Shown here one piece after another: positions 10,340 through 21,300 of a stretch of 64,000 bases of DNA. Position 1 is the first letter of the stretch. The number at the start of each line of letters is the position of its first letter. The position numbers and the translations under genes were made by a program. The notes under the pieces were generated by a model, which worked only from the letters and a program-made list of their open reading frames with translations, did no database searches and was not told the origin of the DNA. Source of the DNA: Breviolum minutum Mf 1.05b.01. Its lineage: Eukaryota; Sar; Dinophyceae; Suessiales; Symbiodiniaceae. The stretch is taken from the NCBI GenBank assembly GCA_000507305.1, contig DF239755.1, positions 62,001 through 126,000 on the forward strand, read 5' to 3'.

Positions 10340-11583
10340 CATGGAACATGTACGTTTCATTGCGTATCTTTATTCTCTTGTTGAAGATGCTTCGAGAGTG
10401 TGTATGTATAGATACAGCAGACCATACAATACTGAGTATATCTCAACGTAGTCGGATCACATTCAAGGAATTACTGTGTATGATGTTTCAACAAATACTT
10501 TATGTATGTATCTGTTGATCTATAGATCTATAACGAATTTTCACCTTCAATGATGACAAAAAAACAGCATTTATGTTGAAGGCGATCGTGAGGATTGGCG
10601 GTGCTGATGCAGCTGAAAGTCAGGGACCCGCTCAATCGTTAGGGTTAGTAGTAAAGACAAAGGAGTTGTGGTAGTTTGGGGGTCATATGTCCTTTGTGAG
10701 GAAGTCATATAGCAGATAGTTTTATATAGATATACTATAGTTATCACATTACCATTACATTTGAATATGCACTAGCCATGAGATACTACCATTTTTGTTG
10801 GATTACGTCACTACCTTTGGTGTCCGATTCATCGCCATAATTGGAATCTAGGAAGCTTAACCAGGATTTGGACTCAAGTCAAGCAAGAAGGATAGGTGCT
10901 TGATTGAGATCCACTATAATCATTGGTACCTTTATTGAACGCATCAATTCCTTTACCTTGATTGAATATTTCTTTCATCTATTGAAATATTCAACGCATC
11001 AGATAGATCAAGGAATAGGTAGTTTATTATTCGAAACGGGTATCTATATCCTTTTGGTGGTGATTGCAGGATTGAATTACCATAAATTTGGGTTTTGATC
11101 TCCACATCATGTCACTGCAATGAGCTTTTTCTTGAGGTTTAGTACCATTGCTGGCCAGTGCAAACACTCAGTTGTCGCATCTTGATGCTGTGGCCGTTGT
11201 TGGGAATCATGCAAATTTCTGGGTATTGAAACATTGCTTCAGCATTACTCCTAGAATCCTAGAAGCATCAATATGATAAATCACAATTTGCTAGTATATA
11301 CCTTTTTTTATTTTTGATTATAGTCAAAATAAAGTGATATGAATGCCATGATTCTCCAGGCGGTTTTTGAACTGTGCTTGGGGTTGCCTTGTAGCTTGAC
11401 ACTGACACTTACACACTCCTGAAAAGTTGAGTTAATTATATGCCAAATTTGGGGGAAGTTGCACGCTTGAAGTTTTATCATTCACAAAATTGTCAAGTTT
11501 GAAACAAACTTACAAACCGGAGGAACTTATATGAACTGTGTTTGCTTGGCATCTATTGAATTGGTGTTTTGTCACCCTGCAAG
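10340..11583. other. No supported gene
   Basis: TA-rich stretches and short frames. An open stretch near 10573-10650 (GGADAAESQGPAQSLG) is CpG-rich and could be a small exon, but it has no convincing splice sites. Confidence 0.35.
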
Positions 11584-11626
11584 CCCTTCAATGACGTCAC
11601 GATGGATTTCCCGCCTCCCCACAAAG
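11584..11626 (+). CDS. Small exon candidate
   Basis: Lies between TTTTGTCACCCTGCAAG and a GTAATT donor. It reads PFNDVTMDFPPPHK. It is GC- and CpG-richer than its flanks. The product is not recognised. Confidence 0.28.
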
Positions 11627-11928
11627 GTAATTTATAGAGGGCAAATTTCCTGGCTATTCCCAGGCTTTTTTGGGTGGAATTTTGTGAACTGAGATAATTC
11701 AACCGCAGGTAAATGATATGTGGCATTTTCTCTTGGTTTCTTCTTTTTCTTCTTCACCATAAGCTGTGAGAGTTTCTGAACATTGAACACCTCGAATTCA
11801 CATTAAATAACAATTGTCTTCATTCAAAAGAGCTTTGTTTTTTGGGGGTTTAAACCCTTGAAATGGAAGACAAACGGACTTGATATACAGCTACAAGGCT
11901 GTAAGGCTATATGGCTTCACTTGCCTAG

Positions 11929-12119
11929 GTCGAGATGAAGGTGTACGACAATATGCCGCTGAAACCATGGGACAATTGGGTACGGAGGTGCCAGGGGAAA
12001 TAGGTTCAAAAGGGGGAAGCTCAAGGATCTACAAATGGAAAATTCTATCATTTCTTAAACATCTATTCCAGAATGGTTATAAGCCAGGTGTTGTGCAATT
12101 TGTTCATTTGGGCTGTTAG
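11929..12119 (+). CDS. HEAT-repeat exon
   Basis: After CACTTGCCTAG the frame reads RDEGVRQYAAETMGQLGTEV, a clear HEAT repeat (DExVRxYAAExxGxLG). It continues PGEIGSKGGSS and stays open to 12119; the real exon probably ends earlier, but I see no decisive donor. The downstream codons look like run-on. Confidence 0.5.
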
Positions 12120-12129
12120 ATCGTTGGGT

Positions 12130-12960
12130 TTCCATCATTTGCGGTTGTTTTTTGGTTGAAGTCTGAAGAGACGATTGGATTAGTTGAATTTCATGTTCTA
12201 TCTACTCAAGGATGGTCAGACTAGAATGTGTCGTTTGGCTTCACCATGTGACTTTTTGCGTCAACGTCTTGAAATAGGCCAATCATCAAACATCAAACAA
12301 CGATCACATATAGTGAATTGAAAGGACGGGTGGTTGTTTCATAAACTTGGATTCATCCACTTTGTTGATTCATTTACATGAACATGTTTTCTTTTACATG
12401 AACATAAGGTAGTTGTTCTTTACACCATCCCCACGACACTCATGGCAATTGTTTTTGTTGTTCCAGGTGCTTCGTTGCTTCATAAGATGAATTCATATGA
12501 ATTCATTACCAAATCAGCCATGGGATGCCATGGATCGCAAACAGCTCCAGGCAAAGCCTTTTGCACGGTTCTTGGCCCCACTCAAAGAGGTTGGGTGGAA
12601 CTGGGGAGTGATCATGGTGGCCAGGTTTTGGAAGATCCTTCTGAATGAGTTTTTGTTGTTCAGCCGTTTAGCCTTGACTCGAATGGTCTTTGATTTGTGA
12701 CTATCAAATTTCTTGTCCCACCCATGTCAGGTAGCCAAAGAGTAAGGGAAAGTCCTGGCTATCGGCTATGTCATGGTTGCATCCAGCTTGTTAAAATTTG
12801 AACATCTGATCAAATTTGCGAAAAGATACATGACCTTGATAGTGGGAGATCTACATGGGTCAGTTGCAAAAGGTTTTTCCTTTTTGGCAATCTCTTTAGC
12901 CATCTCCGAATTGGGTAATCTCACATTAAATTAACTGAAATGGCCAGTTGACCAAAGTTA
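12130..12960. other. No supported gene
   Basis: Two overlapping + frames at 12442-12700 (one reading MDRKQLQAKPFARFLAPL) are open without a recognised domain. The rest is stop-dense. Confidence 0.35.
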
Positions 12961-12973
12961 CAAAAAGATACCT

Positions 12974-13058
12974 GGACCTTCCAAGGGTTTGCAAATGGTT
13001 CCGTTACAGGGTGTCAATTCACTATCCCTTAGGGTTGAATTGGCACCCCTTGGAAGGT
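12974..13058. repeat. Bulged foldback repeat
   Basis: GGGTGTCAATTCA (13009-13021) pairs with TGAATTGGCACCC (13036-13048). Outside it, ACCTTCCAAGGG pairs with CCCCTTGGAAGGT. About 21 unpaired bases lie on the left arm only. Confidence 0.75.
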
Positions 13059-13306
13059 GTATCGACATTTTCATGGTAGATTTTTCAGTCCAGGAATCTC
13101 AGGATTGTGTTCCTTCCCTCTGAAACCTCACACTTTGACACCCTCTATCGGCTCCAATCAACGCTAAACATCTAGTCAAGTGAGACAAAAAAACAACTCA
13201 CTGGGTCAAATTCTGCAGATTCTGTCTTGTTTCACTGTGAGATGTCATGTTTTTTAAACATCACTTCACTGAACATCTCCAGTTTTTCTGGTTTCAAATT
13301 CTGCAG

Positions 13307-13483
13307 ATACCAAAGATGTCAGTGATGTCCTTGGACCAACTGTTCAATTCACCGAAGCTTGTTGCACCGATATGTGAGGACAGCGACCGTGAAGTGAAAC
13401 GTGCTGCCATGCAGGCGTGTGCCTGTGGGGACAAGTTTCAGGATCTTCAGAAATGTGGCAGGCACATAAAAAAGGACCATTGA
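13307..13483 (+). CDS. HEAT-repeat exon
   Basis: A good acceptor (CAAATTCTGCAG) precedes it. The frame reads MSLDQLFNSPKLVAPICEDS, then DREVKRAAMQACA. This is a complete HEAT repeat: LVAPICEDSDREVKRAAMQA. It ends with a His/Lys-rich tail and TGA at 13481, or at an earlier donor. The opposite-strand frame at 13344-13541 is a shadow. Confidence 0.52.
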   Translation: MPKMSVMSLDQLFNSPKLVAPICEDSDREVKRAAMQACACGDKFQDLQKCGRHIKKDH

Positions 13484-14141
13484 TTATAGTTATGCCCATT
13501 TGATTACTATATACCCCTGGAAACCCCAAATCCAACCGCATCCACGCTTCTTTCTTTTTACTTCATGAAATATTGATGGAACTCGGTAGTACTAAAAGTG
13601 ATTAGCCAAAGATCTATCCGTGTCAAGTTATTTGGATGCAACATGAAGATTAAACCACTTACCTGTTGAATAGTATATACCAACTTTGTATTACTAGTCA
13701 TCAACATGAATGAATCGAGGAAACTCAGTCGTACCACATTGGATAGATTATGTTGATGGTGAACCTGTTTCACTGCCCATACATGTTCTTTGTAAATAAG
13801 GAGATAAACTACTTAACTCAATAAGCGGTCACCTGATTTCAACCAGCAACAACGTATGATGATAGACCCCGTTTGACTCAAAGTACACAAAACTCTGCCT
13901 GCAGGCCTTAATGAAGCTGGGTTTAGGCCCTCAACCGCGTCAAGAGTGTTGCTGCCTTGTTTTCTCAACAAGGATTTCTTGTAGGTTGAAGACGTGTTGA
14001 TGACCATCACATGTTTGAGTCCTTCAGTCCTTTTTCTACGTAAATGTTGAGAGAGATCACTTCGTCATTTGAGCCAGTTGAAACCCAGTTGGCCTAGTAA
14101 CCAGCTATATCATTCCTCGCTACGTATCAGATATTTTTCAG

Positions 14142-14187
14142 CCTGGGTGATCAAAAGGAGGTCGCAGTCAGGGAAGAAATTGGAATT
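14142..14187 (+). CDS. Weak HEAT-like segment
   Basis: After ATATTTTTCAG the frame reads LGDQKEVAVREEIGI and then TAG. LxDxKEVAVREE is the turn of a HEAT repeat (compare DxxVAVRxxA). It is very short and ends at a stop, so it may be a fragment or a chance match. Confidence 0.25.
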
Positions 14188-14425
14188 TAGCATGGAGAAC
14201 TTGAGAGTGGAATCCTGGATCTTGTGATTACCTTTTGAATTTATTGTATCAGTATCACCTCAAAACTCACAATTGGATGTTTGACAAGTGTTCTTGCACA
14301 CTAGATTGCAGACCAACATAGCAAATATTATAAACGCTATCACATCGCTAGCTGGTGTTTTCAAACATGTTTGATGTCCATCCTGTTTAACAGAATTGTT
14401 TCCAAGTTGACCTGCAATCTTACAA

Positions 14426-14454
14426 TTTTTTTTTTTTTTTGGGGGGGGGGGGGG
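14426..14454. repeat. T15-G14 homopolymer junction
   Basis: Fifteen T followed by fourteen G. Counts may be affected by sequencing. Confidence 0.95.
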
Positions 14455-14671
14455 TGAGAGGTTGAATCATAAACTGATAGATTCAAAATGATTAAAAGTG
14501 CTTAAGCTGGCATTCTCAAACATCGTTTGATTGATGCCGTGTATTCATTATTTTCTGAAATTATGAAGTTGAATCGATTACATATATACATATTAAAGGA
14601 CGTGTGATATCGTGTGGATTACATATCATCATGTCTTACTCCAACGGATGTTGTGATCCATGATTTGCCAG

Positions 14672-14767
14672 CTTGGGCAATGGCGATGAGATGCCACCAC
14701 CACCACAACGAGGCGAGATCGTAGATGAAGGCAGTGAAAAGGAAACTCTGTTATCCCTGGTAGTAAG
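14672..14767 (+). CDS. Exon candidate, acidic linker
   Basis: TGATTTGCCAG precedes it and a consensus GTAAGA follows; the frame hits TAA at the donor. It reads LGNGDEMPPPPQRGEIVDEG, then SEKETLLSLVV. It is charged and proline-rich, probably disordered. It enters and leaves in phase 2. The next candidate (14845-14883) accepts that phase in an open frame. Confidence 0.4.
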
Positions 14768-14844
14768 GTAAGAACTACATAGAAAGGTGAGTCATTTTGA
14801 CATATCATATGATGGTTCGGATACACCTATGCATACCTGTATAG

Positions 14845-14883
14845 ATGTTCCAAGCCAAGTTCCATTACCACTTGGCCCTTCAG
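14845..14883 (+). CDS. Small exon candidate, phase-compatible with 14672-14767
   Basis: Lies between ATACCTGTATAG and GTAGGA. All three frames are open through its 39 bases. In the phase delivered by the previous candidate it reads CSKPSSITTWPF. The intron between them would be 77 bases. Confidence 0.28.
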
Positions 14884-15022
14884 GTAGGAAATTCATTGTG
14901 ATGAAAGCAGTATGGAGTTTTGGCCAGTGATAGATTCGGGATTTTTCCGACCAACAAAAACTTGCAAGTTTAAGACGACTTGCTTCGGAGACATATTTTC
15001 TAGTTTTTTTTTGGGGGACTAG

Positions 15023-15112
15023 GCAACCACTCCAACAATATGGAAACATGTGGATAGGTGGTAATTTCTTTATGGATGTGAGCACTGAACCTACTAAGGG
15101 ACTTGCAACCTA
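15023..15112 (+). CDS. Exon candidate, phase-compatible with 14845-14883
   Basis: After the T/G-rich TTGGGGGACTAG, the inherited phase gives QPLQQYGNMWIGGNFFMDVS, then TEPTKGLAT and TAG. A 25-base GT...AG stretch at 15058-15082 could alternatively be removed, shifting to a frame open to a GTGAGA donor at 15150. Not recognised. Confidence 0.25.
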
Positions 15113-15149
15113 GTAGTGGAGTCCTTTCTGGGAACATTCCAACTCACAG

Positions 15150-16240
15150 GTGAGAAAGGGAAGGGCAAAGGCAAGCGAAAAGATGGTAGCGACCGTGGAA
15201 AGTGCCTTCATCAGCAGTGATTTGTTCCGGTGCAGGGGGGGTGTTGCAGGTGCATTTGTAAAATTCTAAACTGAACCCGCCGAGTTGACAACGGAAGTTT
15301 TTCATAATTTCATTGTTGTTTTTGTAGTGTTAAACCTATACACGTGTTTGATACTCTACAATGAGAAGCACATTTGAGTTTGAAATCTGGATGTATATAA
15401 TCCCTTTTAATGCCCTCCATGATTTCTTTTTGACCTCGACTCATCCCCTCTAAACATGTTATCTTGACATGTTGTTTGATTCCACGTAAAGGGCGCTAAA
15501 TCCTAAAGATTGCTGGTATCTTACCGTGGATTATCCTGATTATCATGGTCAGCTCGAATCTATTCTTGATGTCCAACTAGCCAACAAATGAAAAATGATG
15601 TGGACAAGACAGCCTTCAGACGGGAGGGGTGTGGTGGAAAGTCATATTGTTGACTCCTGAAATCCACCCTGAGAGGTGTGGACAAAAAAAATATTTTTTT
15701 ATGCCCCATGATTTGTCTGGAACCGACTTTTTGGCACAGGATTCCAGATTCCAGAAATCAACAGGATTTCCCCCTTTTTGTTCCTTTTTTTTTGTTTAAA
15801 CCTCGTTTTTTTTTGTGGTTGTTGCAATCATGGCACATTGCGTTTCAGCTAAAAAACCACTGAGGTAAATGTGCGGAGATGCCCCTTCTTTTGAGCAATT
15901 CGCCTGGACATTGGGGAACCATTCCCTAGAAATCTGGCGAATCCAAAAAAGAAAGACCGGGGGGAAAGTTGCTGCTGGGGTGGCAGAAGCAGTTGTCCAA
16001 AAACAAAGAATTTCTACGGAAAAGCAAAGAAAAACATAAAAGCCCAATTTTGATTCATTTCCTACCCTTTACAATACAAGATTAGGTGGGTTTCAATCTT
16101 GTTTGGAATGTTTCTGCCTAGACTTGCGCAATAAACACAACAATTTGACGAGCATTGGGTTGAATGGCAAATGGTGCTGGTTATCGATCTCAGTAATTTG
16201 CCGCCAAGACACCTTACCACCACCAATCAGTTGATTGCAG
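15150..16240. other. Mostly non-coding
   Basis: Includes a short lysine/glycine-rich frame at 15152-15217 (GKGKGKRKDGSDRGK) right after a possible donor, and an ATG at 15830 followed by eleven codons and GTAAAT, which could be a first exon. Otherwise T-rich and stop-dense. Confidence 0.3.
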
Positions 16241-16387
16241 GGAAAGAAAACAACAAGCATGTTGTCTTGCGAACGCTGGCCATTCCATCAACGTTTGGGT
16301 GATTGGTTTTCCAAAGTTCAGTCCTCAGGGCATTCAACAAAGCCCGTTAAGCTGGCAGATGTACTGACACAACCATTTCAAAATTAA
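16241..16387 (+). CDS. Exon candidate ending at a stop
   Basis: CAGTTGATTGCAG precedes it in phase 0. It reads TSMLSCERWPFHQRLGDWF, then SKVQSSGHSTKPVKLADVL and ends at TAA. It would make a terminal exon or run past a donor. The family is unknown. The next + frame (16391-16585) starts four bases later with no motif. Confidence 0.33.
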   Translation, partial: GKKTTSMLSCERWPFHQRLGDWFSKVQSSGHSTKPVKLADVLTQPFQN

Positions 16388-17400
16388 AATGTGCTCCAGA
16401 GGTCTCTAAACTCATTTGATAGTAAATATGGTTTTTCAGTTGGGATTCCTTGTCTAATGGACATGATAAATGACGGCTTGTTGAGATTCATTGAGAGAGA
16501 GCAATTGGGGGATGGTTTTCGACTATTCCCATCACGACGAACTGAATTTGGACCTACAGATCTATTGCAGCGTTCCTACTGTTGATGGAAGAAATGTTAC
16601 ACCATTTGGGATGTATAAAACCATGCAAATAATGGGATAAACTACCAACCTCAACTGGTTAGCCGGATTTCTTCCGTCAACAGTAGGTCGATGACGAAAA
16701 AAAGCAGCACAGCGTTTCACAGTCCTTCACAATGCCATGGCTGAGTCTGACCCGGAACATGTTGGCTCATTTTTTAGAGAGTCAAATATGTTGATCCAAA
16801 ATGGAAAGCCAATGAGTCTCTCAAGAGTTACAATTATCATACTTCAGTTGCCTACGGATTTGAACATGACAAAAACCCAAATCCCAACAATTTCACTTTA
16901 AAAGTTTCTCCTTTAACAACAAAAAATCATTGCTAAATTCCAATTGGATGCATGGTGTCTTTGCTTAAAACAACCATTTTGTTTCACTATAGGCTCGCAA
17001 GAACCATTATGATTCAGATCTACTTAGAAAATTGATGTATCTAGTCTGCGATGAGTCTAGGTGGTCATTTCAGATTCCCCTGTTCAAAAATATGTTTTTC
17101 AGACGGGTTGACTGATACCACCAACTAGAATAGCATTAATCTCGTTACTAAAAGCCATAAACCAAACCCCTCATTTGCTCCCACCATGCTGTCGCTTCCA
17201 TGGCATCAAACCTTTCAGAAACTTCCATTTGGTTGGTGCCGGCAGCAGCTCGGCCGAAAAAAGATGGCTTTTTTTTCAGCTGGAAGATGTTATATAGACA
17301 TTTTTGGTATAGTTTTTTTTTTTGCGGGTGAATTTTGACGCTATTCTTAGGTTGGATGATCCAGGTTTGTGTCTCCTGATTTCGTTTTTTTTTCCAACAG

Positions 17401-17439
17401 ATGGTGGCTTTGGGAGCATTTTTTAGATACCTGAGCAAG
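17401..17439 (+). CDS. Very short exon candidate
   Basis: A strong acceptor (TTTTTTTTTCCAACAG) precedes MVALGAFFRYLSK and GTGTAT follows. The alanine/leucine helix could belong to a HEAT-type repeat, but it is too short to judge. Confidence 0.2.
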
Positions 17440-17716
17440 GTGTATTTGGTGGAAGCAAAAAAGTGGCGGTTTTGATTTCCCATGTTTATTTATGTTAAGG
17501 TTTACCGAAACTCCCAACTTGTGATTTATGTGTTTGCACTGCGCCAGCAACAAGTAGGGTGGTAAACATGGGTAACTTTGTTCGGGTACCCTCCCTGAGA
17601 GTAACATAGCCCCTGAAGATAGGTCAGGATCTTAATCTTCCAATCATTAATTTTTACGTGCTAGGCTATCTTATATAATTTCAGTGGGGTATAAGGTAAG
17701 TACACTTTTCTGACAG

Positions 17717-17860
17717 ATCTTCTCCCCATGTAGATACCAGGAACGCTGGCGTGAGTTACCACCTGAATTTCGCAGCTTGCATCTTGGCGGAGCGGAGATT
17801 GAAATTGGAAGGGTTTCCTGCAAGGCCCTTGTAGGATATATAGCTACCACCAGTTACATG
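17717..17860 (+). CDS. Exon candidate with good splice sites
   Basis: It lies between ACTTTTCTGACAG and a GTGAGT donor and is exactly 48 codons in phase 0. It reads YQERWRELPPEFRSLHLGG, then EIEIGRVSCKALVGYIATT. No family recognised. A GTAAGT at 17696 would leave a 21-base intron just upstream, probably chance. Confidence 0.4.
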
Positions 17861-17879
17861 GTGAGTTTGGAGTACATAC

Positions 17880-19145
17880 TGTACATACTCAACAAATTTG
17901 AAGGTTATTCTACTTGCATAGATGGCACGTTCATTGAAGCCATGTATTGTTTATACTGGAAGTCATTTTTGGGGAGATTTGGTTGGCAGGAAGCCGAATG
18001 TTTGCTTCTCATCTAATATCAATTCCAGGGAAGCAAGTGGGGACTTTGTGAAACAATAAACATCAAAGTCGTTCCCAAACTATTCCACACCCATTCTTAA
18101 ATGCCATCCCGGTGATTTCCCCCTTTTGATTTTTTGAATTTGGAGTGAGAAGGAGAAAAACCAAATGTGAAAATTCATCAACCGGCAGCAAATCGCGATT
18201 TTCCAGATCCAGTCTCATTGATGAGTGCCCATGTGATGTAAACAAAAAGCAGATTTCATCCCACAAATCCCAGGTAAAATCCCATAAATCACTTGGGAAA
18301 CCCTAAGGAATCCCATAAACCCTAGTTTTCAGGGAGGGTCAACACCTTGCCCGTTTCCCCTTTGTTTCCTCAGGTGTTTGAAGGAGGCCTTGTTGTTGAA
18401 TCCATCCCCAGCCGCTTCCTATGCAACTTGGATGAAGGTTTGGGAGAAGCGAGATAGATGATTCTGATGATGTTTGATGTCATACCCATGGGCCCATGTG
18501 TATATATGTATATATGGTATATAGATAATATATAATTATATATATAATGTATAATATTCATGGATACGTATTGAATATATAAGTTTTATGTTTCAACACA
18601 TATATGCAAATAACCAGCTTCAAAGTGTTTCTGGCCGTTGATGCACATCTCTTCATCTTGTGATCTAAGGTACAGCCCTGGGCAAAGGATGGCACCAATG
18701 TTAGCACCAACATAGGAGGTGCCCAAAATTCCAGACTGACCTAAATGATGTGGTCCAAGACCGAGCCGATGGTTTGAAAAATGGAGTTTAGTAAGAGTGC
18801 CTTATATAATTATGGGGCCCCTGTAAGTGGAGTTATTTCATTTCCCCGAAATTTGAGGACACCTGGAAATAGCGGGGAAATGGAATCAAGATTAGAGTGA
18901 CATGAGCTAAAAAACTCTGGTCAGATAACTACCTCATTTGACCATCTCAAAAAAATAAGATTGTGGTTGATCAGTGGGGAGTACTTCAACAATTGACCTC
19001 ACTATTCAGGTCTTTGGCTGATGTTTCAATAAGGGTACCCAGTAGCCTCAGAGACAGGATTGATGCTTCAGAAATCCGTCGTTTGCACCTAGAAATGTCT
19101 TATTGTGTATTGACATTTTGGGGTCATTATTCCAAATCAACCCTA
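17880..19145. other. No supported gene; small repeats
   Basis: Three copies of ATCCCATAAATCC-like units lie at 18258, 18279 and 18309. A + frame at 18375-18450 (GGLVVESIPSRFLCNLDEGL) is open but lacks splice support. 18490-18620 is TA-rich. AAGTGGAGTTATTTCA at 18827 recurs inverted at 19421. Confidence 0.35.
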
Positions 19146-19250
19146 GCTGGTGGTTTCAAACATGTTGTTTTCACCCATAGCTGCAAAGATCATCCAATTT
19201 GACAAACACATTGTTCATTCATAGGTGGTTCAACCACTAACTAGAACTGG
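19146..19250 (+). repeat. Dispersed repeat family 3, copy 1
   Basis: Carries GGTGGTTTCAAA, then GATCATCCAATTTGAC and CAACCACTAACTAG. It aligns with 21188-21300 and 37715-37830, and its core with 24061-24123. Confidence 0.55.
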
Positions 19251-19473
19251 TATGTTGGGACTACGTCAACAGTTCTACCTTCAGCCCAATAGTAGGGGGG
19301 GTTATTTATACAATCAGCATTATAAGATTTCCCGTCACTAAGGGAGGAATGAGTCCATCCCCAATCTAAGGAGTTGAGAAAGACCCTGGCAGAAAGTGGG
19401 CCCAAAAACCAGTTGTAAGTAGGGTGAAACAACTCCACTTATATATAAGTTGGGTATGGCCCCTTCCCGGTAA

Positions 19474-19537
19474 CAGTGACCACCAGGATTATTACATTTT
19501 TAGTAGGGAATCCCTATAAACCTTTATTTGCCACTGT
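19474..19537 (-). repeat. 64-bp repeat, inverted partner of 39633-39696
   Basis: On the - strand it reads ACAGTGGCAAATAAAGG onward and matches the + strand at 39633-39696 at roughly 85% by eye without gaps. Confidence 0.7.
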
Positions 19538-19621
19538 GGCCCACTATATAAGGGTGAAATAACCCCAGTTACAGATTCAATTTCGGCTTTACCTTCCAAT
19601 GGTCCTCCAACGGTCCTGCAG

Positions 19622-19697
19622 ATTTGGATGTGGCTATTGCTATCGCCGCATGGAGATGGTTTGACTTGATGCAGGACTTTTTAGAAGTTTGCTTTAG
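19622..19697 (+). CDS. Exon candidate with good splice sites
   Basis: Lies between ACGGTCCTGCAG and GTGAGA. It reads DVAIAIAAWRWFDLMQDFLE, then VCF: a hydrophobic, tryptophan-containing helix, possibly membrane-associated or a solenoid helix. Codon ends are GC-richer than the flanks. Family unknown. Confidence 0.4.
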
Positions 19698-19745
19698 GTG
19701 AGAATGATGATGATTTTTGATTATTAATTGGGATACATATTTTTA

Positions 19746-19754
19746 GTGATGATG

Positions 19755-19799
<45 letters not shown>

Positions 19800-19808
19800 T
19801 TGATGATG

Positions 19809-19839
<31 letters not shown>

Positions 19840-19869
19840 TCATGGTGAAGATGGTGTTGATGAAGAATG
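19746..19869. repeat. (GAT)n microsatellite
   Basis: About 120 bases of GAT/ATG triplets with a few GTT and GGT interruptions. Confidence 0.97.
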
Positions 19870-20195
19870 AATGGTGAGAAGAAGGGGAGAGTCATGATGT
19901 CACAACTAGAGGGTGATTTGAGTTCCCAAAGAGTCGCGAGATGATTGAAATTGAGTAACCAAAAGACTCATGCAGTCACGATGTTTTGCAGTGGATGTAG
20001 TTTGACCAGTTGTAATTTATTATAATTTTGTGTGGCGAACTCGTAATGACCTGAACAAATCGCAATCCAAATGGGTGATTTCTGTTGAACGGGAATCCTT
20101 TCAAATTTTCTTCAACAAGAGGGCTTGTGAATCATTGTGATTCGCGCTAAGTTTGTATCATTGCGATTTCACGCAGTTGCAACCCCTTGCCATTT

Positions 20196-20214
20196 AATAT
20201 ATATATATATATAT
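20196..20214. repeat. (TA)n microsatellite
   Basis: About nine TA units. Confidence 0.95.
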
Positions 20215-20656
20215 CTTATTTCTTAGCCAAAGGGAGCACACTTGTCAAGCCCAAACTCCCACCTGCTTTGTGTTTGTTCTGTTGTTGCATGGACATCTTG
20301 GGAAAAAAAAGCTTATGAACCCGGCACTATGTGATGTATTATTTATCATGATTTATGTTGTGATGCCACGTACTTTGTATCATTGATGATGTACCCTTGG
20401 GTAGTTTTATGTACTTACGAGTATCGGACAAAATTAGGTATGACCAAACTAGTATTGAAAGGGTCGTGGGGTTGCCATCGCTGCAAAATCGATAGGGGCC
20501 TACCCTACTTAAGGATGTCCCTTCGCCATCTACCAAATTTTGTCCGTAACTCATGTGTTTAATAGTGGTAATAGATGTTAAATGACATGTTTTCGTTTTT
20601 GGAAGAAATCTCTTCCATTTTCATATCATTATCATTCCCAACTCTCCGGGCTGCAG

Positions 20657-20775
20657 GATCTATTGTTAGCACCGAAGTCAACGGCATTCGTTCAGGACGC
20701 TACCGCAACATACGGACTCGTTACCTTCGTGCTGAGATTGGCAACTTGTATAACTTGCAACTAGCTGAGGAACAG
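20657..20775 (+). CDS. Exon candidate, basic region
   Basis: A good acceptor (CTCTCCGGGCTGCAG) precedes it; the possible donor is the weaker GTTTTC. It reads STEVNGIRSGRYRNIRTRYL, then RAEIGNLYNLQLAEEQ. It is CpG-rich compared with its flanks. A second frame is also open here, so frame choice is uncertain. Confidence 0.35.
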
Positions 20776-21187
20776 GTTTTCAATGTTGCGTTTATTTGTT
20801 GGATGCAAAGTGAACCCAAACATATATATATATATATAGTTGCTCTACAATGATCTACATGCATACATTTTCCCGGTATGTTTTTTCCTTAGCAACGGGT
20901 TGTTCTTAGATGCTATCGCGCTGGTTTCCCATGTTTTGTGAGTTATAGGCCTTCAAATCTGGAGATCTCATCAGCCCCATCAGCACAAGAGCCGATGCCA
21001 TTACTGCCATCCATTTTCGTGAGCTTTTGATACCAAGATGGCCAACAAAAAAAACGTTGATCCGTGACAGCTAGCAGTCGGTTGGATAAGACTCTCCAAG
21101 AAACTAAGAGATCCACAGAAAAGTTTTGGAGAGCAAATTTTGACATTCCGCAAGTCTGCAAGTGGCCTGAAAACCATATTCGACTGT

Positions 21188-21300
21188 AGGTGGCGGTTTC
21201 AATCAATTTTTTATTCACCCATACCTGCGGAGATGATCCAATTTGACTTGCACGAATATTTTTCGTTCATGGGTGGCAGAAAAACACCAACTATTCTTGG
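21188..21300 (+). repeat. Dispersed repeat family 3, copy 2
   Basis: Carries GGTGGCGGTTTCAA, TTCACCCATA and GAGATGATCCAATTTGAC. It overlaps a motif-free + frame at 21140-21487, which weakens the case for that frame as a gene. Confidence 0.55.

Noticed and set aside
17696-17716. 21-base intron (GTAAGT to TGACAG)
   Set aside because: Much shorter than other intron candidates; the acceptor is explained by the exon at 17717 and the donor-like word is probably chance.
18258-18325. Three ATCCCATAAATCC-like units as a CRISPR array
   Set aside because: Units are diverged, spacing is 21 and 30 bases, and the window is eukaryotic.
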